Shown: positions 1 to 5,058 of the stretch, piece after piece | Numbering within the stretch: the first letter of the stretch is position 1 | Layout of the letters: every line of letters begins with the position of its first letter | Source: Candidatus Cloacimonadota bacterium | Lineage (GTDB): Bacteria; Cloacimonadota; Cloacimonadia; Cloacimonadales; TCS61 | Direction of reading: 5' to 3' | Length of the DNA stretch: 5,058 bases | Assembly: GCA_027858325.1 (NCBI GenBank) | Contig: JAQICU010000101.1 | Span: 1-5,058 of the forward strand | Made by a program: the position numbers and the translations under genes | Notes under the pieces: model-generated | Seen by the model: the letters and a program-made list of their open reading frames with translations, nothing else | Told to the model about the DNA's origin: nothing | The model's database searches: none

Positions 1-761
1 AAATATCCAAAAGATTAGCCATGGCTCTAAAACGAAGTGGGATAAAATTGCATCTAAATACTTCTGTTGAGAGTTATGAGGAAACTCAAAACAGTATTCT
101 TCTTAAATTATCAAATGGAAAGGAAATTGCCACCGATAAAGTTTTATTAAGTGTTGGTAGAGAACCGGTTATGGATATCAAATTTGTAAACGATGAACTT
201 TCTATGAATAACGGATTTGTAAATATTGATAAAATGATGGGAACAAATTTGAAGAATGTATTTGCTATAGGTGATGTTACCGGTAAACTTATGTTGGCTC
301 ACACAGCCAGCAAGCAGGGTCTGATTGTCGCTGATATTATTCATAACGAATTGAATAAAGCTGAAATCGAGATCATCGATCTTGATTATAAAAAGATCCC
401 GGCTTGCACATTTACAAATCCGGAAATAGCTTCTGTTGGATATACACAAAAAGAAGCTGAAGGGAAATTTAATAAAGTGCTCATTGGAAAATTTCCATTT
501 TCTGCTAATGGAAAGGCTCTCGGTTTGGGAGCAACTTTCGGGTTTGTAAAAGTAATTGCATTAGAAGACACCAAAAAGATTGTAGGTGTTCATATTATTG
601 GACCACAGGCAACAGAATTAATTGCTCAAGCAGGAATATTAGTTGGTTTGAATGCAACTATTGATGACGTGAAGAAGGTGATCTTTGCACATCCGACCAT
701 TTCGGAAGCTCTTATGGAAGCAATTGAAGATCTGGAAAAACTTGCGATACATAAAATATAG
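1..761 (+). CDS. lpdA: Dihydrolipoyl dehydrogenase (E3), C-terminal part; 5' end outside window
   Basis: E3 is the FAD flavoenzyme that reoxidises dihydrolipoamide with NAD+ in 2-oxoacid dehydrogenase and glycine cleavage complexes in the cytoplasm. About 252 C-terminal residues are visible of a usual ~460. The frame is open to the window edge: codons from base 3 read ISKRLA before the Met at base 21, and the family has similar sequence there, so that Met is internal and not the start. Counting from it, residues 44-49 (SVGREP) end the NAD domain, AIGD (82-85, bases 264-275) is the second FAD-binding motif, and residues 127-246 form the dimer interface domain. HPTISE (224-229, from base 690) carries the catalytic His-Glu pair. 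The FAD-binding N-terminus and redox-active CxxxxC lie upstream and cannot be checked. The protein ends at TAG, 17 bases before lipA, which supports a lipoate-related role. A related disulfide oxidoreductase is possible but less likely given HPTxSE and this neighbour. Confidence 0.93.
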   Translation, partial: ISKRLAMALKRSGIKLHLNTSVESYEETQNSILLKLSNGKEIATDKVLLSVGREPVMDIKFVNDELSMNNGFVNIDKMMGTNLKNVFAIGDVTGKLMLAHTASKQGLIVADIIHNELNKAEIEIIDLDYKKIPACTFTNPEIASVGYTQKEAEGKFNKVLIGKFPFSANGKALGLGATFGFVKVIALEDTKKIVGVHIIGPQATELIAQAGILVGLNATIDDVKKVIFAHPTISEALMEAIEDLEKLAIHKI

Positions 762-778
762 ATTATTATTAGGAAGAT

Positions 779-1651
779 ATGGAAGTATTGAGAAAGCCAG
801 CTTGGCTTAAGTCAAAAAAACTCGGTGCCAGAAAAACACGAGAAATAATAAAAATTTTGAGAAAATACAATCTTCACACGGTATGCGAAAGTGCAAAATG
901 CCCAAATCAAGGTGAATGTTTTGAAAATGGTACTGCAACATTTATGATTTTAGGAGAAACTTGCACCAGAAACTGTTCTTTTTGTGCAATTGATAAAACA
1001 AAGAAAAACCTTGAACCTGTTGATAAAAATGAACCCAAGGCGATTGCCAAATTGTCAAATGAATTGGGTTTGAAATATGTAGTTATCACAACTGTAACAC
1101 GCGATGATCTTTCCGATGGAGGTGCTTCGCAATTTATTGAAGTTATAAAACAAATCAGAGAAATTTGTGATCCTGAGGTTGCAATCGAATTGTTAATTTC
1201 GGATTTTGGAGGTGATCTGGATCAGGTAAAACGCATAATTAATGCCGGTCCTGATGTGTTGAATCATAATATCGAGACTGTTCAACGCCTTTATGGAGTT
1301 GTTCGCCCAATGGCGGATTTTGAGCGATCGTTGAAAGTTCTTCAAACAGCCAAAAAAACTGATGGTTCTATACTTACAAAAAGCGGTTTTATGGTTGGAC
1401 TCGGAGAGACAAAAATTGAAGTGCTTGAACTGCTGAAAAAGTTACGTGATGTAGATGTGGATATAATCACAATTGGGCAATATATGGCGCCCACACAAGA
1501 TCATTACACCGTTGCCGAATATGTTCATCCCGATACTTTTGCTCATTATAAAATTGAGGGTGTTAGGATGGGTTTTAGACTTATTGAATCTGCTCCTCTT
1601 GTACGCAGTTCCTACCATGCAGAGCAAGCAAAGAAGATCTTAAACAAATAG
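779..1651 (+). CDS. lipA: Lipoyl synthase (radical SAM)
   Basis: LipA inserts two sulfur atoms at C6 and C8 of protein-bound octanoyl groups, giving the lipoyl cofactor of E2 and GcvH proteins. It is cytoplasmic and carries two [4Fe-4S] clusters. The 290-residue length is normal. Both cluster motifs are complete: the auxiliary set CX4CX5C at Cys36, Cys41 and Cys47, and the radical-SAM set CX3CX2C at Cys62, Cys66 and Cys69. Other family signatures are HNIETVQRLY, KSGFMVGLGET, TIGQYMAPT and YVHPDTF. The C-terminal RSSYHA (276-281) supplies the serine ligand of the auxiliary cluster. The usual QP of the TIGQY..P motif is AP here, a mild difference. The ATG at 779 is preceded by AGGAAG (771-776), and the MEVLRKPAWLK beginning resembles other LipA N-termini. 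It lies 17 bases after the E3 gene, so the pair is probably one transcript. No lipB or lplA is visible, so the source of the octanoyl group is unknown. Confidence 0.97.
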   Translation: MEVLRKPAWLKSKKLGARKTREIIKILRKYNLHTVCESAKCPNQGECFENGTATFMILGETCTRNCSFCAIDKTKKNLEPVDKNEPKAIAKLSNELGLKYVVITTVTRDDLSDGGASQFIEVIKQIREICDPEVAIELLISDFGGDLDQVKRIINAGPDVLNHNIETVQRLYGVVRPMADFERSLKVLQTAKKTDGSILTKSGFMVGLGETKIEVLELLKKLRDVDVDIITIGQYMAPTQDHYTVAEYVHPDTFAHYKIEGVRMGFRLIESAPLVRSSYHAEQAKKILNK

Positions 1652-1678
1652 CTGTAGGATATTTTCTATTCCTGCAGC
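1651..1678 (+). other. Intergenic hairpin touching the lipA stop codon
   Basis: GCTGTAGGA (1651-1659) and TCCTGCAGC (1670-1678) are inverted repeats. In RNA they give nine consecutive pairs, one of them U-G, closing a 10-nt AT-rich loop (1660-1669). The first base is the last base of the lipA TAG. No U-tract follows; the next bases are AATAATAAAGGAGG, so it is not a standard intrinsic terminator. It ends six bases before the hpf Shine-Dalgarno. It could be a weak terminator, a 3'-end stabiliser for lipA mRNA, or a modulator of hpf translation. Which of these applies is inference. Confidence 0.5.
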
Positions 1679-1684
1679 AATAAT

Positions 1685-1692
1685 AAAGGAGG
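1685..1692 (+). promoter_or_regulatory. Consensus Shine-Dalgarno of hpf
   Basis: AAAGGAGG lies five bases before the hpf ATG at 1698. It is the closest match to the anti-Shine-Dalgarno of 16S rRNA among the sites in this window (compare AGGAAG for lipA, AGGGA for hprK, AGGA for ptsH and GGAG for ptsI). It fixes the hpf start and suggests hpf is translated more strongly than its neighbours. It also shows that the organism uses Shine-Dalgarno initiation. Confidence 0.85.
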
Positions 1693-1697
1693 CAATT

Positions 1698-2222
1698 ATG
1701 CAAATCACAATTACTGCTCGTCATTTCGACCTGACAAATGCGATCAGAGATCATGTTGGTGGTTCCTGTACGAAGTTGGAAAGGTTCTTTGATCATATTA
1801 TCACAGCTCATTTTATCCTTTCATTAGAAAAGAATGGTAACAAAGTTGAATTGATCGTTCATGCACCAAAGCATAATCTAAAGTGTGAAGCTATTGAGAA
1901 AAACATGTATCTTGCAATTGATAATGCTGTTGATAAAATGGAGCAGCAGATAAAGAAGATGAAGGATAAATGGGCAGATCATAATAAGAAAAGCCTGAAA
2001 GAAAATTTTCATTTTGTCTATGCAGATCTTATTGAAAGAAATGAAGGCAAGAAAAGAGTAAAAATAAAAAGAATTTTAGCAGAGAATTTGACAGTTGACG
2101 ATGCGCTGGAAAAATTTGATAACATAAAAGATATGTATTTAGTATTTAAGAATTTGGAAACCGATAGGGTTAATGTTTTAGTAAAAAAGGATGAAGAACA
2201 TTATAAGTTGATAGAACCATAA
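1698..2222 (+). CDS. hpf: Ribosome hibernation-promoting factor, long form (RaiA/HPF family)
   Basis: Long HPF binds the 30S decoding site of idle 70S ribosomes and joins two of them into inactive 100S dimers in stationary phase or starvation. At 174 residues it is far longer than short HPF (~95) or YfiA/RaiA (~113) and matches the long class. Residues 1-~100 are the S30AE domain (starting MQITITARHF, with the basic helix around 82-92). Residues ~101-120 are a short charged linker. Residues ~121-174 are the dimerisation domain, recognised by the pattern TVDDALEKF, the YLVFKN strand, NVLVKKD and the terminal LIEP, which parallel the family's EEA..QM, FFVFRN, VVYRRKDG and GLIEP. The typical G.FF is MYL here and the DG turn is DE. 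Flanking hairpins separate it from lipA and hprK. Sitting directly before hprK is usual in Gram-negative bacteria, although there it is often the short form with rpoN upstream. Confidence 0.95.
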   Translation: MQITITARHFDLTNAIRDHVGGSCTKLERFFDHIITAHFILSLEKNGNKVELIVHAPKHNLKCEAIEKNMYLAIDNAVDKMEQQIKKMKDKWADHNKKSLKENFHFVYADLIERNEGKKRVKIKRILAENLTVDDALEKFDNIKDMYLVFKNLETDRVNVLVKKDEEHYKLIEP

Positions 2223-2234
2223 GGTTAATTGTTA

Positions 2235-2264
2235 GAGCCCGTTCCACTTGACGAGAACGGGCTC
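2235..2264 (+). other. Perfect GC-rich hairpin between hpf and hprK
   Basis: GAGCCCGTTC (2235-2244) and GAACGGGCTC (2255-2264) are a perfect 10-bp inverted repeat with a 10-nt loop (2245-2254). Seven of ten pairs are G-C, much richer than the surrounding DNA. No T-run follows on either strand (+ strand continues ACTATTAAAG), so canonical intrinsic termination is not supported. It starts 12 bases after the hpf stop codon and ends about ten bases before the hprK Shine-Dalgarno region, leaving that site unpaired. Plausible roles are partial termination (attenuation), protection of the hpf mRNA 3' end, or an RNase processing site. The symmetry is seen; the role is inferred. Confidence 0.7.
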
Positions 2265-2273
2265 ACTATTAAA

Positions 2274-2280
2274 GTAGGGA
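2274..2280 (+). promoter_or_regulatory. Shine-Dalgarno deciding the hprK start
   Basis: GTAGGGA ends two bases before ATG 2283. The spacing is short but usable. The frame also has an upstream TTG at 2229. That start would place the whole hairpin inside the coding sequence and add 18 residues (LEPVPLDENG...) unlike HprK N-termini, and it has no comparable purine-rich site with normal spacing. The ATG is therefore preferred. Confidence 0.6.
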
Positions 2281-2282
2281 AT

Positions 2283-3248
2283 ATGAAAAAAATAAGCGTA
2301 AAAGAATTTTATAAGATCAAGAAAAAAGATCTTTCACTCTCGTTGATAACTCATCCAAATACAATGCAAGGTGATATTACAACTTCTTTTCTAAATAGGC
2401 CAGGACTTGCATTAACAGGTTATTTTGAAAGGTTTGACTATAACCGTATACAAATACTTGGTGAAACGGAGATCAGTTATCTACAATCATTAAAAGAAAA
2501 AGATTTATATAATAATATCAAAGAAACATTCGTTTATAACATCCCTGCTATTATTATTACAAAGGGTCTTTCTATTCCAAAACAAATTGAATTTCTTGCT
2601 AATGAAATGCGGATCCCAATTTTTTCTTCAAGATTATCCACAGATAAATTATTTAATTCTCTACGAATATTTCTACAAGGCATTTTTGCCCTGTCAAAAA
2701 CGATTCATGGTACACTGGTTGATGTTTTTGGTGTTGGAATTCTCTTAACCGGTAAAAGTGGGATTGGTAAAAGTGAATGTGCATTGGAACTTGTTGAACG
2801 GGGTCAACGGATCATTACTGATGATGTTGTTAAGATAACTTCAAAAGAAGATATCCTGGTAGGTTGTGGAACAAATGATTATGGGCATTTCATGGAAGTC
2901 AGAGGAATCGGACTTATTGATGTTGCCAAAATGTTTGGGATACAAGCTGTACGAATGAAGAAAAGGATCGATGTTCAGATCGAACTAATGCCGTGGAAAG
3001 ATAACATGGATTATGAAAGGATCGGATTAAGCGATAACTTTGTTGAAATTCTTGGAAACAATGTTCCAATCATTTATCTTCCAATTTCTCCCGGGAAAAA
3101 TATTGCAGTCATCATTGAGGTTGTTGCTATGAACCATATTTCTAAATTGTTTGGTTACGATGCTGCAAAAGAATATACAAATAAACTGCAGGAAGATCTT
3201 ACCAGAAAAGCAAAGATACGTGAAAATCAGATTGAAAAAAAGGAATAA
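2283..3248 (+). CDS. hprK: HPr kinase/phosphorylase
   Basis: This bifunctional enzyme phosphorylates Ser46 of HPr with ATP (or pyrophosphate) and removes the group by phosphorolysis, reporting the cell's energy state. Starting at ATG 2283 it has 321 residues, normal for the family. The N-terminal domain (1-~130) shows the RPGLALTGYF and RIQILGETE block. The catalytic domain follows: the conserved HG of TIHGTLVDVFG (His142), the Walker A loop GKSGIGKS (157-164, bases 2751-2774), ELVERGQRIITDD with Asp180-Asp181, the signature EVRGIGLID (205-213), and IAVIIEVVAMN near the C-terminus. The stretch usually written PVRPGRN reads PISPGKN here (267-273), so one arginine is serine and the other lysine. 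Its substrate gene ptsH begins 20 bases downstream. The kinase is expected to work because HPr keeps Ser46. It likely forms one operon with ptsH and ptsI. The longer reading from TTG 2229 is considered wrong. Confidence 0.96.
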   Translation: MKKISVKEFYKIKKKDLSLSLITHPNTMQGDITTSFLNRPGLALTGYFERFDYNRIQILGETEISYLQSLKEKDLYNNIKETFVYNIPAIIITKGLSIPKQIEFLANEMRIPIFSSRLSTDKLFNSLRIFLQGIFALSKTIHGTLVDVFGVGILLTGKSGIGKSECALELVERGQRIITDDVVKITSKEDILVGCGTNDYGHFMEVRGIGLIDVAKMFGIQAVRMKKRIDVQIELMPWKDNMDYERIGLSDNFVEILGNNVPIIYLPISPGKNIAVIIEVVAMNHISKLFGYDAAKEYTNKLQEDLTRKAKIRENQIEKKE

Positions 3249-3268
3249 CGAATTAGGATTTCAAAATT

Positions 3269-3535
3269 ATGATAAGAAAAACCATAAAGATAGTTAATAA
3301 ACTTGGAATGCATGCCAGACCTGCTACAATGATAGTGAAGGCTGCCACAAAATTTAGATCAGAGTTTAAAATAGTTAAATCTGATATGGAGATTAATGGG
3401 AAAAGCATTATGGGTGTAATGACGCTAGCTGCTGAATATGGATCCGAATTAGAATTGGTTGCTGATGGCGTTGATGAGGAATTCCTAATCAAAGAAATTG
3501 CTGAAATGTTCGCTGCAAAATTTGGAGAAGAATAA
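3269..3535 (+). CDS. ptsH: Phosphocarrier protein HPr
   Basis: HPr takes phosphate from enzyme I on His15 and passes it to EIIA proteins or regulators. HprK instead phosphorylates Ser46. The 88-residue length is exact for the family. The active-site motif GMHARP puts His at residue 15 and Arg at 17. GKSIMGVMTL puts Ser at residue 46, with the hydrophobic patch Ile47/Met48 used for docking enzyme I and HprK. With Ser46 and an adjacent hprK this is a two-site regulatory HPr and not the NPr type. The ATG follows AGGA (3255-3258) by ten bases. It lies between hprK and ptsI with gaps of 20 and 5 bases, so the three are surely co-transcribed. The conserved sites give no sign of decay. Confidence 0.97.
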   Translation: MIRKTIKIVNKLGMHARPATMIVKAATKFRSEFKIVKSDMEINGKSIMGVMTLAAEYGSELELVADGVDEEFLIKEIAEMFAAKFGEE

Positions 3536-3540
3536 TAAAA

Positions 3541-5058
3541 GTGAAAAAGATCAAAGGAAATTCGGTTTCTTCTGGAGTTGCGATTGGTAAAGCAATATTC
3601 ATCAAGAAACATGAATTGCATATCGAACGTAAAAAAATCCAAAAGAATGAAGTAGAAAGTGAACTTGCTAAATTTAATAAGGATGTCAAATTCGTAATTG
3701 ATGAATTAGACAAACTCATTAAAGATTTTACATATTCACAAGAAAACAGAGATATATTAGAATCGCACAAATTGATTTTGCAGGATCCTGAGTTTAATAA
3801 CAGAATTTCCAAACTTATTTCAGAAGAACTGCATAGTTTGGAATATGCCATCAACACATATTTTACTGAAGCTACAGATATTTTCAGCAGTATGAGTAAC
3901 AAATATCTCTCCCACAAAGTAAATGATTTCGAAGATGTAGCCTACAGATTATTAAGTCACATCATGTATGAAAGAAAAGAAGTATTGGTTGATGTTGATG
4001 AAAATTCAATTTTGATAATGGAAAATATTTCACCTTCCTTTGTAACAAAAGTTTTTGAGAAAAATATCCAGGGATTATGTACTGAGAGAGGTAGTAGAAA
4101 TTCGCATAGCAGCATTATCGCTAGATCTATGAATCTTCCAATGTTAGTAAATACACTTGGATTATTGGGGAATATTAATGATGGAGACAATCTAATTATC
4201 GACGGTAATAATGGTTATGTGATTATTTCTCCTACAAAAAGTGTATTAGAAAAGTATAAAGTTATTCATAGAGAAGAGCAAAATATTCGAAAGAGGCTTC
4301 TTAAATTGATCGATGTGGAACCCATAACTAAAGATGGGAAAAAGATTAAATTAATGAGTAATATAGAAATACCACAAGAGATAGATCAAGTTTTGAAATA
4401 CAAAAGTGCTGGAATTGGTCTTTTTAGAACGGAATTTCTGTTTATTGATCGCGAAGATCTTCCTACTGAAGAAGAACAGTATAAAATATATAAAGATATC
4501 GCAGAGCAATGTAAGCCTAATTCAGTGATCATTCGTACTATTGATGTAGGCGGCGATAAACTCTCAAATATTTTAAACATTGTTTACGAGGAAAATCCCA
4601 ATCTTGGCTGCCGTGGTATTAGAATATCTTTGCAGAATATTCCGATATTCAAACATCAGATAAAGGCCATTTTGCGTGCAAATATCAAAGGAAATATCAA
4701 GATAATGTTTCCCATGATATCAGGTGTGAATGAATTACTTAAAGTGAAAGAAATTATTGAACTGTGCTGCATTGAGCTGACTAATAATGGAATTCCCTTT
4801 AATGCAGATATGAAGCTTGGAGCAATGATAGAGATTCCATCAGCCGTTATCACCTCAGATTCCATAGCGGAAGAGTGTGATTTTTTAAGCATTGGAACTA
4901 ATGACCTTATCCAATATACTCTCGCTGTGGATAGAGATAATCAATCGATTTCCGATTATTATAAACCTACTCATCCCTCTGTGATCAGATCAATTAAATT
5001 TACAATTGATAATGCTCATAAAAAAGGAAAAAAAGTTGCTGTTTGTGGGGAGATGGCT
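3541..5058 (+). CDS. ptsI: PTS enzyme I (PEP-protein phosphotransferase); 3' end outside window
   Basis: Enzyme I autophosphorylates from phosphoenolpyruvate and donates the phosphate to His15 of HPr. The frame opens at GTG 3541 and runs without a stop for 506 codons to the window edge; about 70 residues of a usual ~575 are missing. Numbering coincides with E. coli enzyme I: phospho-His189 in NSHSSIIARS, PEP-binding Arg296 (LFRTEFL), Arg332 (IIRTIDVGGDK), Glu431 (AMIEIPSAV), Asn454-Asp455 (SIGTNDLIQYT), Arg465 (LAVDRDN) and Cys502 (VCGE) are all present. Residues ~35-145 are the helical HPr-binding domain (ESHKLILQDPEF). GTG is chosen because GGAGAAG (3524-3530, inside the end of ptsH) lies ten bases upstream and KIKGNSVSSGVAIGKA matches the family N-terminus. 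The His loop is atypical: RGSRNSH replaces the common GG.TSH. Five bases separate it from ptsH, so translation is probably coupled. Confidence 0.96.
   Translation, partial: MKKIKGNSVSSGVAIGKAIFIKKHELHIERKKIQKNEVESELAKFNKDVKFVIDELDKLIKDFTYSQENRDILESHKLILQDPEFNNRISKLISEELHSLEYAINTYFTEATDIFSSMSNKYLSHKVNDFEDVAYRLLSHIMYERKEVLVDVDENSILIMENISPSFVTKVFEKNIQGLCTERGSRNSHSSIIARSMNLPMLVNTLGLLGNINDGDNLIIDGNNGYVIISPTKSVLEKYKVIHREEQNIRKRLLKLIDVEPITKDGKKIKLMSNIEIPQEIDQVLKYKSAGIGLFRTEFLFIDREDLPTEEEQYKIYKDIAEQCKPNSVIIRTIDVGGDKLSNILNIVYEENPNLGCRGIRISLQNIPIFKHQIKAILRANIKGNIKIMFPMISGVNELLKVKEIIELCCIELTNNGIPFNADMKLGAMIEIPSAVITSDSIAEECDFLSIGTNDLIQYTLAVDRDNQSISDYYKPTHPSVIRSIKFTIDNAHKKGKKVAVCGEMA

Noticed and set aside
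21..23. ATG at 21 as the true start of the first gene
   Set aside because: The frame is open to the window edge and the residues before it (ISKRLA) fit the E3 family. A complete E3 needs about 200 more N-terminal residues.
147..574. Reverse-strand open frames opposite lpd (147-449, 386-574)
   Set aside because: They lie wholly within the E3 coding sequence and have no recognisable domain or convincing ribosome site.
2235..2264. Intrinsic (Rho-independent) terminator of hpf
   Set aside because: The stem is good, but no T-run follows on the + strand and none on the reverse. It is kept only as a hairpin of unknown role.
2229..2282. TTG start at 2229 giving HprK 18 extra residues
   Set aside because: The extension would encode the perfect hairpin as protein, has no family similarity, and is bettered by ATG 2283 with a purine-rich site just upstream.
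2200..2282. Sigma-70 or sigma-54 promoter before hprK
   Set aside because: TTGATA near 2208 lacks a good -10 at proper spacing, and no GG-N10-GC element of the sigma-54 type was found.
3253..3917. Reverse-strand open frames opposite ptsH and the start of ptsI (3253-3642 and 3489-3917)
   Set aside because: They mirror strongly conserved, motif-bearing genes on the + strand, show low-complexity Ser/Leu/Ile-rich translations, and match no family I know.
1..5058. Mobile element, CRISPR array, tRNA or horizontally acquired island
   Set aside because: No direct repeats, transposase, integrase or tRNA-like fold was seen. Base composition and gene style look uniform, and all six genes are housekeeping or regulatory.

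Overview
This is a compact, single-strand stretch of an AT-rich bacterial chromosome. Six genes all read on the + strand, with intergenic gaps of only 5 to 60 bases. The first gene lacks its 5' end and the last lacks its 3' end because the window cuts them. In order they are the C-terminal part of dihydrolipoyl dehydrogenase (lpd), lipoyl synthase (lipA), a long-form ribosome hibernation-promoting factor (hpf), HPr kinase/phosphorylase (hprK), HPr (ptsH) and PTS enzyme I (ptsI).

Region 1 (1-1651) is lipoate metabolism. Lpd (E3) reoxidises protein-bound dihydrolipoamide, and LipA inserts the two sulfurs that make lipoyl groups. Seventeen bases separate them, so they are probably co-transcribed. 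Region 2 (1698-5058) combines stress control with PTS control. Long HPF silences 70S ribosomes as 100S dimers. HprK adds or removes phosphate at Ser46 of HPr, and enzyme I phosphorylates HPr at His15 from phosphoenolpyruvate. All key catalytic residues of HprK, HPr and the visible part of enzyme I are present, so the HPr switch should be functional. No sugar-specific EII component, ptsN, rapZ or rpoN lies in the window.

Two inverted repeats able to form hairpins flank hpf: an imperfect one touching the lipA stop codon and a perfect, GC-rich 10-bp stem between hpf and hprK. Both have 10-nt loops and neither has a U-tract. They are the main non-coding structure here, and could uncouple hpf expression from its neighbours.

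The organism is not identifiable with certainty. Consensus Shine-Dalgarno sequences (AAAGGAGG before hpf) argue against a typical Bacteroidota. The hpf-hprK-ptsH-ptsI order is a variant of the rpoN/hpf/hprK/PTS clusters of Gram-negative bacteria. An AT-rich lineage of the FCB or candidate-phylum type (for example Cloacimonadota) is a guess only. I found no mobile element, CRISPR array, RNA gene or clearly new system. The genes belong to well-known families; the interest lies in their arrangement and in the intergenic hairpins.
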